Assembly: GCA_004352715.1 (NCBI GenBank)
Contig: SCFE01000022.1
Coordinates: 919,161-983,160 of the forward strand
Origin: Hofstenia miamia
Lineage: Eukaryota > Xenacoelomorpha > Acoela
DNA length: 64,000 nt
Direction of reading: 5' to 3'
Shown: in pieces, positions 53,747-64,000 of the stretch
Position numbering within the stretch: position 1 is the first letter of the stretch
Layout of the letters: the number at the start of each line of letters is the position of its first letter
The notes under the pieces: model-generated
What the model was told of the DNA's origin: nothing
Databases searched by the model: none
What the model saw: only the letters and a program-made list of their open reading frames with translations
Position numbers and translations under genes: made by a program

Positions 53747-54640
53747 ATGGAGCCTCAGATAAAAATCCTAAGAGAAGCTGTAGATGAAGAAGGCGGCAAA
53801 AGTATTTGCTACACTGTTAATGGTGAATATCGAGAACACAACCATCTTTCAGCCACTCCTGAATTTTGGAAAAAGATTTTCAATTTAAAAGTTTTTGAAG
53901 ATGATACATTTATTATAACCTATCCTCGTGTCGGTACTACGCTTATGCAAACAATTCTTCTGAGTATTCTCTCCAAGGACTTTGGCTCCACTCAGATTCT
54001 AAAGTCATCTCCTTTTATTGAGCTCAAAACGGAAGAATATGACGGGGTTGCACTTACCGAGCGCTTGCAACGGCCAAGATTATTGAAAACTCATTTAATT
54101 AAATCTTTGATACCTTCAGAATACTTTGAACGAAAGCCTAAATCTGTTATTGTCGTAAGGAATTACTATGATTGCCTGGTGAGTAATTTCAACTTTTATC
54201 TGACCAACCCCAATCTGAAACGTCTGTACAAGGATTTGACTTTTGATCAGTTTTTTGAAGTGTTCGTTGAAAAAGAAATACAATCATACGGAAGCTGGTT
54301 CAAATGGCACAAGTTATGGTTGGAGTATGCTACCACCGCGGGTAAAGACCATTGTTTAATTGTAAATTACAAAGATCTTGTCGAAGATAAAGTCGCTAAT
54401 GTTGAAAAAATTGCACAATTTTTGGGGATCCGTGCATCGCAAGAGTCATTAAAAAAGGCTGAAGAAGACTCCGATTTTAAAACAATGAAGGATAGATTTA
54501 AAGATTTTGGCGTAAAAAATTACATTCGTGAAGGTCAAACTAACAAAGGAAAGGAAAAGTTCACAGAACGTCAACTTTCGTTATTCAAAGAAAAAGTTGA
54601 TAAGGAATTGGGAGAACTCGTAAATCTTATAAAAATGTAG
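53747..54640 (+). CDS. Cytosolic sulfotransferase (SULT family), single coding exon
   Basis: ATG at 53747 gives 297 residues, the normal length of a cytosolic SULT. The frame is open further upstream but has no earlier ATG, and an acceptor-like ttcccccag at 53714 suggests a 5' UTR intron. Motifs: PAPS phosphosulfate loop TYPRVGTT (59-66, canonical YPKSGTT), catalytic His116 in KTHL, Arg138 and Ser146 for the 3' phosphate (RNYYDCLVSNF), and a degenerate REG-TNKGKEKFT end (261-273, canonical RKG--G-WK--FT). The enzyme would move sulfate from PAPS to a hydroxyl or amine; substrate unknown. Lys62-to-Arg and the Trp-to-Leu after GTT are unusual and could lower activity. AATAAA lies at 54687-54692. 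Confidence 0.85.
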   Translation: MEPQIKILREAVDEEGGKSICYTVNGEYREHNHLSATPEFWKKIFNLKVFEDDTFIITYPRVGTTLMQTILLSILSKDFGSTQILKSSPFIELKTEEYDGVALTERLQRPRLLKTHLIKSLIPSEYFERKPKSVIVVRNYYDCLVSNFNFYLTNPNLKRLYKDLTFDQFFEVFVEKEIQSYGSWFKWHKLWLEYATTAGKDHCLIVNYKDLVEDKVANVEKIAQFLGIRASQESLKKAEEDSDFKTMKDRFKDFGVKNYIREGQTNKGKEKFTERQLSLFKEKVDKELGELVNLIKM

Positions 54641-54686
54641 ATTGTCATTAACTTATGTTAAAGTACAGATGTAAACAAATAATAAT

Positions 54687-54692
54687 AATAAA
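54687..54692 (+). terminator. Polyadenylation signal AATAAA of the sulfotransferase gene
   Basis: Forty-seven bases after the TAG stop, inside an aataataata run. Position and sequence fit a cleavage and polyadenylation signal, though the run makes the hexamer less special. Confidence 0.55.
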
Positions 54693-54839
54693 TTACAACC
54701 AAATTATATATTTAGAATTTTATTTTGGAAATGTATTTGAATAGCAATATTAAAAGTTCAACTAATCGCTTTTATATCTTGACAAATAGCATATCTATAG
54801 GTGGATATAAAAGTAAAATATTATTTTATATATATATGG

Positions 54840-55088
54840 CTACCGGGTCAATCGGGTCACTGTGTTTGAGCGGGTGGGTGTTAAGAAATTAACATACGCT
54901 AGTGGTTATCCCAATACAATTTGGTCCAAATTCGTAATTCTGGCTCCCTTGCTCTTTACCATATTTGCCTAGAAAATCACAGATGAGTAAGTTTCAACTA
55001 CCTTTGATAATGACTAACCTCACAATAAAAACTAAATCCAAAACTCAAAGGTTTTATATGCAGAATGCCGCTTGTCAATGATACGAAA
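54840..55088 (-). repeat. Dispersed repeat, inverted partner of 36420-36640
   Basis: Reverse complement matches segments of 36420-36600 (for example ggctcccttgctctttacc and aatgccgcttgtcaa). It is cut by the N gap at 55089. Confidence 0.6.
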
Positions 55089-55894
55089 NNNNNNNNNNNN
55101 NNNNNNNNNNNNNNNNNNNNNNNNNNNNNNNNNNNNNNNNNNNNNNNNNNNNNNNNNNNNNNNNNNNNNNNNNNNNNNNNNNNNNNNNNNNNNNNNNNNN
55201 NNNNNNNNNNNNNNNNNNNNNNNNNNNNNNNNNNNNNNNNNNNNNNNNNNNNNNNNNNNNNNNNNNNNNNNNNNNNNNNNNNNNNNNNNNNNNNNNNNNN
55301 NNNNNNNNNNNNNNNNNNNNNNNNNNNNNNNNNNNNNNNNNNNNNNNNNNNNNNNNNNNNNNNNNNNNNNNNNNNNNNNNNNNNNNNNNNNNNNNNNNNN
55401 NNNNNNNNNNNNNNNNNNNNNNNNNNNNNNNNNNNNNNNNNNNNNNNNNNNNNNNNNNNNNNNNNNNNNNNNNNNNNNNNNNNNNNNNNNNNNNNNNNNN
55501 NNNNNNNNNNNNNNNNNNNNNNNNNNNNNNNNNNNNNNNNNNNNNNNNNNNNNNNNNNNNNNNNNNNNNNNNNNNNNNNNNNNNNNNNNNNNNNNNNNNN
55601 NNNNNNNNNNNNNNNNNNNNNNNNNNNNNNNNNNNNNNNNNNNNNNNNNNNNNNNNNNNNNNNNNNNNNNNNNNNNNNNNNNNNNNNNNNNNNNNNNNNN
55701 NNNNNNNNNNNNNNNNNNNNNNNNNNNNNNNNNNNNNNNNNNNNNNNNNNNNNNNNNNNNNNNNNNNNNNNNNNNNNNNNNNNNNNNNNNNNNNNNNNNN
55801 NNNNNNNNNNNNNNNNNNNNNNNNNNNNNNNNNNNNNNNNNNNNNNNNNNNNNNNNNNNNNNNNNNNNNNNNNNNNNNNNNNNNNNNNNNNNNN
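55089..55894. other. Assembly gap, 806 N
   Basis: The right edge enters the second hAT-like MITE copy, so the gap was probably caused by that repeat. Confidence 1.
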
Positions 55895-56120
55895 TTTTTG
55901 CAGTCAGTATGCCTTTCCTATAATCTTATTTAAGAAATGTTTATTAAATAATAGGAAGAGCTATGTAAAAATTTCTTTGAGCACAATATTTTTAAAAAAA
56001 TACCGAGCTAAAACGAGCCTCATTCAGACATTTTATGTGGCGAGACGAGCCGAAATTACACAAAATTTAAACGAACCGAGCCGAGAAGATCTTGGAAATG
56101 TCGGCTCGCTGACAAGTATG
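55895..56120. mobile_element. hAT-like MITE, copy 2 (right part)
   Basis: Internal sequence from tttttgcagtcagtatgcct onward matches copy 1 (52999-53219) with scattered changes. The end gctcgctgacaagtatg is inverted to the left end of copy 1 (18 of 20 bases), and is followed by TTACTACC (56121-56128), the same 8-mer that precedes copy 1. The left part is in the N gap. Confidence 0.7.
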
Positions 56121-56128
56121 TTACTACC

Positions 56129-57222
56129 TCAACGGGCTTCCAACTGGCAAAAAAAATTAGTTTGAAGAATAGAAGTAAGGCTTATTACAAGCAATTTTAA
56201 ACAAATTTGGGGCCTCAAAGTTAAGCTTAAAAATTGGAGCCCGAAACTACCAAAATAACAAAGTAATTATATAAATAGGGGCCCTTAAAAACACTTTTGA
56301 TAATCTTGGAATTCAGGTTCCTACATATGTATATGTATTAAATATCAGGTAGTAAAAGTTATCTACCGTACACTAATACGGGCACTGAAAATTATAATAC
56401 ATAAATTTGGGGGATAAGTAAAGGCTCTATTGACACCTAGCACCGAATAGTTAATATTTCGGAAAACAAAATATTATCTACAATTGCATAAAGACTGATA
56501 CACGTGGAAAACAATAACGAACAATAAATTGTAATGTTAAGAACCAATGTTTTCTAAACAATTTTTTCATAAATTACTAAGCATATTGAATTTTGATGTG
56601 GGATATTTATACTTTTCAACTAAATTTAGGTTTACAAATGTTGATTTCAATAAGATCAGGAAAAAAGTATGTGTTTAGTTGTATTCAATCCCTATGAATA
56701 CATTTTTCAATTAATTCTTTCCACGTTTAATTCGAAATATGTGTCTATAGAAAATTACTTAAATGTACAATTTTCAAAAATATACCTGGCTTAGATTCTA
56801 AATTCAAATATAGCTTTGCATCAACAATCATATTCCAAAATGGTTTAGAAATTTAGTAAATTCACTTTTAGTTAAATTATCTTGGGAGCGAAATTTTGAA
56901 ATTTTTTGGTTAAGTTAATTTAATTTTTTGAAAATCATTTTTTCAATATAAAAAATTATAAGAAAACTTTGTTCATCTAAAACAACTTGCAGGGCTTAAT
57001 GCATAGTTTTTATAAAACAAGTCAATTTTACTGATGGCTAGATTCTAGTTAAATTAGAAATGATATGTGCGTAACTTGAAATTAATGGAATTATAAAATA
57101 ATCTGGAAATCAGGCTGGCATTAATAGTTTCAAATACAAATATCTTAAGAAATTCATTTTTTGCAAAAAAAAATTGTTGTAAGATGCATTAAATATATTT
57201 TAAAATTTGCATTTAGTTTGAT

Positions 57223-57230
<8 letters not shown>
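56129..57230. other. AT-rich stretch, nothing recognised
   Basis: No coding exon, RNA gene or transposon protein seen. Confidence 0.5.

Positions 57231-57259
<29 letters not shown>
57231..57259. repeat. (TA)n microsatellite
   Basis: About 29 bp of TA. Confidence 0.9.
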
Positions 57260-57261
<2 letters not shown>

Positions 57262-57319
57262 ATCAGTGACACTCTCCTCATACTTCTAGAAACACTATTA
57301 GATCAATTTTATAAGTTCT

Positions 57320-57790
57320 TGAATAATAATAATAATGATAATAATAATAATAATAATAACAATAAAGATTTATTATCCATATATGAATACTAAACAGTAG
57401 TATATAAACAAAATTTACATTAATAATGTACATAAGGGATTCGACAGAAACGACATAAACATATTGCATATTCTTACAGTTGTTTTTAACGGAATAATTA
57501 AAGTTATTTAAAAACTGTTGTTAGGAGAAGTCTTTTAATGATCTTTTTACTTGTTTCAATGATCCATATAAATTGATGGAAGTATTTTGATGTATATAAT
57601 TCGCAAGTATTGCAATTCTATTTAAATAAAAAGATCTGGTTGATTCTTTTCTTATATCCTTTGATTTGAAAATTGTAAGATTTGAAGAACGAAGCCGGTA
57701 ATTTGTTGGTAGACATTCAGATAATATAATAGGAGTTATGCAATTGTAGAATTCTCAATTTCAAATCTTTTGTCTATAAAGTTTTAGAAT
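57320..57790 (-). mobile_element. LINE 3' end, minus strand
   Basis: The (AAT)n run at 57323-57362 is the tail on the element's strand. Upstream the minus strand reads ESTRSFYLNRIAILANYIHQ and NLYGSLKQVKRSLKDFS, a LINE C-terminus. 5'-truncated. Confidence 0.5.
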
Positions 57791-58620
57791 GATTTGATGA
57801 TCTAGTCTAGTGTTTTCTATTGCCAAAAAGTAGCAGTAAGCGGGCATAAAGTCAGCCAATTGCAACATATTTAAAATCTTATTTATCACCTATAGTAAAA
57901 AATTGGCACATATGCTATGACAAATATTGCAAATTACAAATATTAAGAGAATTCCATTATTACATACTTACACATTTCTAAAAACTAAATTATTTAGTAA
58001 AGATTCGAAGGTTAGTAAAGTCCAAGATCGCATCTAAAAAATTCAGATGAGGCACTGAAACATTTTAAACAAAATATATTTTTTCAAATGTGGAGATTGA
58101 TATTTTTTGAAATCCTTATTAGTATTGAATCGGTGGCGTATGCAAGGATGAGGCCAATGTAGAATTACCCTCCATCAAATTTTCAAAATTGATGTTAATT
58201 GATTAAATCAAAACAATTTGTAAAAAATCGAAAATACATCAGAAACTAAGAAGGTGAAATAAATTTTCAAGCTCTTTTTTTTACAATCCTTTGAAAATCT
58301 CACAGTGCCTCAATTTCATCACAATTTTATTTTCAACGTCGTAAAATCTTGTATAATCATCTGCTGCACTAAACTGAAATTGTTAACAGTCAATCAAATA
58401 TACAAAAATTACTATATTTAGAATAATATTGCCATATCAGTAAAAATATAGCATCAAATAAAAGTCGATAAAAATTTAAATTTTCAGCAATTTCCAACCA
58501 ATGAAATTTGACAATGACTTCCATTATAGTGTTACATAGATATTAAGTATTCATAGGATTTTGAAGTAAACTCATTCAATTTTTAAAGCATTTATTCTTA
58601 TCAGCACGAATCTTGTTCAT
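57791..58620. other. AT-rich stretch, nothing recognised
   Basis: No supported feature. Confidence 0.5.
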
Positions 58621-58625
58621 TTATA

Positions 58626-59034
58626 CCGGGTGTTCAAAAAGTTTTAGTACAAAGACATAAAACGAAATTTTCATTCCTATTTTCGACGAAACCCAGCAAT
58701 GCACTACCAGCAAGATGAAGCCTCCCCTCCTCATTCAGGGGCAGCCAGACAAATTCTTGATGACAAACTTAATGGTCGGTGGATTGGTCGTCGAGGGCCA
58801 ATAGAGTGGCCCGCAAGGAGTCCCGATTTGACTCCTTACGATTATTGGTGTTGGCCCTACCTCAAGTCATTGGTTTTTGAAAACAATCATCGTTTTGCAA
58901 GCTTGAACGATTTGAGACAAGCAATTGAAACAAATTTTCATGCTATTCCACTAAAACAATATCGCGATTCAATGAGAAATTTCCAGCAGAGGATTCATTT
59001 CTGTCATGTTGCAGAAGGTGGGGTCTTCGAATAA
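58626..59034 (+). mobile_element. Tc1/mariner-superfamily element, 3' part with one terminal repeat
   Basis: A terminal repeat taccgggtgttcaaaaagtt is followed within about 70 bp by a transposase C-terminal half: YQQDEASPPHSGAARQILDD, GRWIGRRGPIEWPARSPDLT and PYDYWCWPYLKSLVF, then FQQRIHFCHVAEGGVFE. The QQD, PDLTPYD and CW-YLKS blocks are those of DDE_3-type transposases. The N-terminal half and the right terminal repeat are absent, so the element is internally deleted and inactive. Confidence 0.75.
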
Positions 59035-59624
59035 ACGATAAATTGACTAGTTTATGAGCAATGCCGGTTGGTGCCCAATAAACTTATAACTTAGGCCGGT
59101 ATTTGGCACTAACGGCCAAAGTTCGGCCACTTAGCCGCTGTACATACATGCAGGGCTCGCATGTTTTAAACTGGGGTAGTTTTAAACGTGTTTTAAACGT
59201 GTTTTAAAAATTGTTTTAAACAGAGTCAAATTCAGTTTTGAACAAAAAAAACATGAACGCCTAGTTGCGCTTTTTATAACCTATTTGTTAGCATTTCTTT
59301 TGACCGATTTCACTTCGACGGATTTGATTTTGATATACTTTGACAATTTTTGAACCAATCAGAATTAAGAACCAATCAGAATTTTCCGTGTGAAGCGTTA
59401 TGGTAAATTACATAATAATAAATTTAGTTTACAAGCTATTATATATAAATAAATAATAATAAATTTAGTTTACAAGCAATTATATATAAGTAGTGTCTAA
59501 TGCAACAGCTAAAGCTCTAGAATACATTACTTATTGGAAAAATAACGCCAGTGTACACAAAATGTCGCCCTCTCCTCTGCTCTCCTATACAACATTGACT
59601 CTCAATCTCTATTGTAATCAGTCA
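59035..59624. other. Unique and short-repeat region
   Basis: Includes several gttttaaa(c) octamers at 59160-59225 and two copies of accaatcagaatt at 59354 and 59371. No gene recognised. Confidence 0.4.
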
Positions 59625-59666
59625 AATTAGTTGCTGAAGACATAGAATTGAAATTACATGGCAAAT
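59625..59666. repeat. 42-bp repeat shared with the right edge of the 61941 gap
   Basis: aattagttgctgaagacata through ggcaaat recurs at 62166-62207, each time followed by (TA)n. The gap-edge copy suggests a dispersed repeat or a mis-joined contig. Confidence 0.85.
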
Positions 59667-59670
59667 GTAC

Positions 59671-59704
<34 letters not shown>

Positions 59705-59707
59705 CAG

Positions 59708-61940
59708 TAGCGTAACAAAGGGTAGCTCGGCTACGCCTGAAATTTTTCAAGCTATCACAATATTATTTGAAAATGAAGTACATACCTGCTTATAAATACG
59801 CAAGATTTTGTAATTTAGCAAATTCATTAGGAAAAATTATAGGTTAATGAAAAGATCTTTTTTATGAAATCATATACTAAAAATATTTAGTTATTTAAGA
59901 AGGTTTTCAAAAAAATTGAAATTACTGTGAAAATTGTTGAATTTAATTTTCACTTTTCCTCCATATTTTTGCAGCTTACATCTTAACTTACACAAGTAAT
60001 CTTAAAAATTACTGACAAATATTGCATTTAGTACAATTGCAGAAAGTCAGGTAAGATTATTTGTTTGCCATTTCAACAGCTACCAATAACAATGGCGTTG
60101 GAAAAATATAATATCATAGAGGATATATATTTAATAATTTAAATTCCTACATAATGCTAAGCTACATTCAACCAGGAGAGATCTTAACTCGTTTGGAAAC
60201 CACTGACTCTAAGCAACAAAAATACGTTTTACATATGAATACTGAAGTCGGCTTAAAAAAATTCATCAATCAACAATCGTTTTATGACATATCTTTCGGG
60301 TTTTTATTGGCAAACTCTACGACACCCATATCTAAGATCAGCAAAATTATAAACTATTGTCAGATTGAATTTACTATTTCACTAATCTAAGTTATTCGGA
60401 TGAGAAATCAAGATTGTTTAATTGCATCTCTAAACCAGGTTTTTGAGCAAAAATTGTAGATTGCAGACGCACCTGAAAATTTATATATGAATATAAACTG
60501 ATATAGTTTAGTAGAAATTGAACTTCACCAATGATTCCCTCAAACATTTTCAAAAGACTAAGAGTAGATAGTTTGAATTTCTGACGATATCCTAAGAAGT
60601 TCAACTTCATAGTGATTGAAAGAATAAGTTTTGTAAATTATAAATATCTTGTTTGATCCACCATTTCATGCTGACAATAACAGCAACTCTTCCATTTTTG
60701 CCAAACTCTGATTACTTTTTTATCGAATCATCAATATTTACTTCTTGTAAATCCATCAATTTTCCACACGCCGAAATAATCCTCTTCTCCTGATTTGTAT
60801 TTTTTCTAGGTTATGATCTTCAGATAATATTAAGGCAAAAGTTTCAAGTAATTTTCTGATCACATACCGTTTAATTCCCTACTATTAACTTCAAAGTTTT
60901 TCACTAAGATGCTAAAATGTTATCAATAAAAGTCTCAAGTCCTAATAAGGATAATTATCGCCTCTTTCATTTACGGTTTTATAAAAAAAGGCCATTTGTC
61001 AACTGTTTCTACACACTGCACGTTCAAATAAAACTTGAGTACCTGTCTACAGCAAATGATGCAGTCGGGGCTTAGACAGCCTAAATATAATGGAAGGAAT
61101 TTGAAGGATCTCTAAAAATCCCAATTTTAAGTAATTCATCTACAGCAAAACAAGATTGCTCATTTTTTGAGTGGATTCAACAATAGACTTGTAATTATCA
61201 CAATATTCTCCAAATTTGTTTAAATTGACATTGAAAACACTTTTAAAAACTTGGACAAAACAGTTTTTTGCGTTAAAGCACAAGCTAAATGGTCATCATT
61301 GTCTATGTGAAAAAAATTACTTCTGGGTCTACTTCGTATTTGAATCAAAACTCAAATATTTATACTGGAGGCTTTTAAAATTTGAGGGTAATATTAATGT
61401 CATTCATTTATTGAATAATTGATAAAAAGTTCATCAGCACTGGATTTAGATGCATGGGCTACATCAATGCATTGAATTAATGTTCTAAGCCAATAATGTT
61501 TGGCTAATCAGTAAGGGTGAAAGACAGGGAGTTCATGCCAATTTGCTCACCCCCTTACGATACAACCCAATGCATTTATGTAACTTGAAGTACATATACA
61601 TGTGCTATAGAAACTTTCTGCTATATTCAAGTGATTAACATGTAGGTCTAAGCGATTTGCATTTCTTACGGCTAATGAGAGTTATGGCTATTGGTGTGGA
61701 TAAGGTTACTAGCCACACATCTCTACTCTAAAAATACTAGATGGATATATGAGGTTGATATGGGGGATAATATCTTTTAAATTCATGTATGTATTGCTGT
61801 GTAGGCATTAGTAATCAATATGTCATGTTATATATGTCCTAAAAAAGTCAATTCCACAAGTTATTACAAGAAGAGCAAAAACTTTTGACTGATTAATATT
61901 CATAGACATACCAAAGTGAAAACTATATGTAGTAGCTACC
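59708..61940. other. AT-rich stretch, no supported gene
   Basis: A plus-strand frame at 60154-60390 (FINQQSFYDISFGFLLANST) faintly recalls a LINE endonuclease end, but the support is too thin. Nothing else recognised. Confidence 0.4.
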
Positions 61941-62165
61941 NNNNNNNNNNNNNNNNNNNNNNNNNNNNNNNNNNNNNNNNNNNNNNNNNNNNNNNNNNNN
62001 NNNNNNNNNNNNNNNNNNNNNNNNNNNNNNNNNNNNNNNNNNNNNNNNNNNNNNNNNNNNNNNNNNNNNNNNNNNNNNNNNNNNNNNNNNNNNNNNNNNN
62101 NNNNNNNNNNNNNNNNNNNNNNNNNNNNNNNNNNNNNNNNNNNNNNNNNNNNNNNNNNNNNNNNN
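61941..62165. other. Assembly gap, 225 N
   Basis: Its right edge is the 42-bp repeat at 62166-62207. Confidence 1.
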
Positions 62166-62202
62166 AATTAGTTGCTGAAGACATAGAATTGAAATTACAT
62201 GG

Positions 62203-62205
<3 letters not shown>

Positions 62206-62238
<33 letters not shown>
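62206..62238. repeat. (TA)n microsatellite
   Basis: About 33 bp of TA following the 42-bp repeat. Confidence 0.9.
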
Positions 62239-62241
<3 letters not shown>

Positions 62242-63466
62242 AATTCATGTATATTTTACATATTTTTATAAACCCTCTGTAGTTGTACAATATTTTATTG
62301 TACTAAATTAAATTTAAATGCATTACGGAACACGCTAAAATTAATAAGAATTGCTTGCAATGGTTAATAGTGTAAACATGATTTTCAGAACTTGCTTATT
62401 CGAAGTTCAATACATAATAAGCCAACTGCATACAAATATAAAATAAAATTTTCAAAGTTTTTGTTCAATATAGCTCCAATATTATTTTCAATTTAGTGTA
62501 AAATTTCCATCATTCGATATATATATATTTTAGTGTTTTATGTAATACATATTTTCTTATTAAATACTTAACAGATATTTTAAAAGAGCAAATATGAATT
62601 ATACTGAATTTGAGAATTCTGGATATGTATATATGTAATATGATGCTAATTGAATAAAATGAGAATACCAATGGACAGATCAATGCAATGAACACAGTTG
62701 GGATTTGTTATTGCACAGACTATGAGGTATAGAGAAGTAGAAATGCATAGAAATTAACTTCAAAATTGAACTCCCATCCTTTAGATGCAAACTTAGATTA
62801 TTTCAATTACAAAAAACTTACGTAGTATGTTGGAAATGTTACTACACCACTAATGACCCAACAAAACACCATCAAGAAGGTAACTGTTTTACGTGCAAAT
62901 GGATTAAACATCAAAGGGAAGTTGAGCAGAAGAAACCTTTCGAATGCAAACACCATCAATGATAAATTGCTGACACTAAAATATTATCAGAATATTCCAT
63001 GTATTCAAATATACCAAAACACTTGCTTACAAATAAAAAATAATTCTCAATAAACACTTCTTGGGAACTCGTCATAACAGATTGGTTCCGACTTCGGTTG
63101 TTGAATACTTGGAAAAAATTGCAATTCAAATAAACTTTTGTAATTTTCTAGATCATTATTTCATTGTAAAGATTCATTCAAGATTCTTTATAATTGTGTG
63201 AGCCTATCATTGATAGGCTATCAATATTCTATTCCTTCTAAGAACTTCTTATAGTTTGAAAGATTTGATGGCAGCTAGTCTTTGTTATTCAGTTCAGATT
63301 CAAACTTAATTACAATATTTTTAATACTTTATTATCATCTAAGATTTTAAAATACTCGAGTGCAGGTTAAGGTCAAAACAAAAATGCAACACATATAGGA
63401 AGTCTATAATTTTTAAATCAGTGTCAATATGCCTATATTCAATAATGTATTAAGTTAAAATTTAAC
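62239..63466. other. Intron-like stretch downstream of the GPCR exon
   Basis: On the minus strand this would be the first intron of the GPCR gene. No further transmembrane exon was found here. Confidence 0.4.
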
Positions 63467-63753
63467 CTATAAGTACAATGGCTTGCAAAGCAGAAAAATG
63501 GACAAAATCCAAACGTTCCCAGACTCAGCATAAATAAATAGGTCCAGTAGATGCACAGAACAATTGCTGCAGTGATATCTGTCAGCAATATATTTACAAT
63601 ATATGTGACAAATGGAATCTTGAGAAGATTTGAACGAAACAAAACAATGATTGCGAAGGCATTTCCTGCAATTCCAAAAATACCGAATGCTGCATTCGCT
63701 TTTGAAATAACATTCCGGTACGTTGTGTAGGTTTCTTCTGTTATGTTGGTCAT
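63467..63753 (-). CDS. First coding exon of a rhodopsin-like (class A) GPCR
   Basis: ATG at 63753 (minus strand) opens MTNITEETYTTYRNVISKAN with an N-glycosylation site (NIT) in a short extracellular N-terminus. TM1 spans about residues 20-40 with the G-N motif (Asn31, position 1.50). TM2 spans about 49-72 (YIVNILLTDITAAIVLCIY), with Asp59 as 2.50. Cys84 before TM3 fits 3.25. The frame meets an ATAG|GTTAAA donor at 63466, phase 2. The remaining helices would lie at lower coordinates, but none is recognised, so the gene is incomplete or has a long intron. Ligand unknown; peptide-type receptors share this layout. Confidence 0.7.
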
Positions 63754-64000
63754 AGTGTTGATGTTAAGACAATTAAAACTAAATCCGTAGTATTTATAAT
63801 TTCATCAGCCAATGAAATTGAGTTTTACAATTTTGCCATTTGCTATTGAATATTGAGCAATATTTCCACTAGCATTGAATATTCGAGGAATGGGGCATTT
63901 AGACAAAATTGAGAATCAAGAATATAGGTAAATATAAAATCCTAAATACCCGTTGTCTAACCTTTGTGGTAGAACATCAGAATATGAACTACAACGATAT
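63754..64000 (-). promoter_or_regulatory. Upstream of the GPCR start codon
   Basis: This 247-bp stretch precedes the start codon on the minus strand. No clear promoter element is visible. Confidence 0.25.

Noticed and set aside
59351-59384. Paired CCAAT boxes as a promoter
   Set aside because: Two copies of accaatcagaatt are present, but no gene with a fitting start is found downstream.
61216-61422. 68-codon plus-strand frame
   Set aside because: No domain, no splice context and AT-driven composition.
62853-63053. 66-codon plus-strand frame antisense to the GPCR gene's presumed intron
   Set aside because: Slightly protein-like but no motif and no support.

Overview
The window is animal nuclear DNA: AT-rich, intron-rich, strewn with (TA)n and (ATT)n microsatellites and retroelement debris, and broken by five long N gaps and at least ten single-N joins. 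The genes are metazoan families: a BORC-subunit-6-like protein, a secreted apple/PAN plus EGF protein, a HYDIN exon, a cytosolic sulfotransferase and a rhodopsin-like GPCR. A marine invertebrate (for example an ascidian) is plausible from the mix of LINEs, Penelope-like elements and mariner/hAT DNA transposons, but the species cannot be fixed from sequence alone.

Layout. 1-3.3 kb: no recognisable gene. 3.3-5.6 kb: a decayed non-LTR retrotransposon (PHD-like ORF1 finger, then reverse transcriptase). 5.6-6.6 kb: coding-like relics on the minus strand. 6.97-24.65 kb: a plus-strand gene in which ten exons, all joined by phase-1 introns, give a 449-residue protein. Its N-terminal part is built from tandemly duplicated 72-nt acidic exons and its last exon is the BORCS6 (DUF2365) domain, a subunit of the complex that couples lysosomes to kinesin. 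Its introns hold LINE-A fragments, an element with a restriction-like-endonuclease-type C-terminus, a mariner relic, and two phase-compatible antisense exons of an unrecognised nested gene.

25.4-32.8 kb: a nest of at least four LINE-B copies on both strands plus a Penelope relic and a short perfect palindrome. 33.6-45.2 kb: a secreted protein gene (signal peptide plus apple/PAN-like exon, then two EGF exons and a dead third one), with an internally deleted mariner, a 286-bp tandem array and a 384-bp MITE in its introns. 46.4-52.2 kb: LINE relics and Penelope-like elements (RT, GIY-YIG, and hammerhead-like motifs just after the GIY-YIG coding). 52.8-56.1 kb: two copies of a hAT-like MITE flanking a HYDIN exon and an intact 297-residue sulfotransferase; the outermost ends carry the same 8-bp target duplication. 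56-64 kb: LINE and mariner remnants, and on the minus strand the first exon of a class A GPCR.

The genes are not an operon or pathway; they are independent loci with transposon-filled introns. A recurring caution is assembly: several single N bases sit between sequences that are repeated nearby, so some duplications here may be unmerged haplotypes or contig ends rather than real genomic structure.
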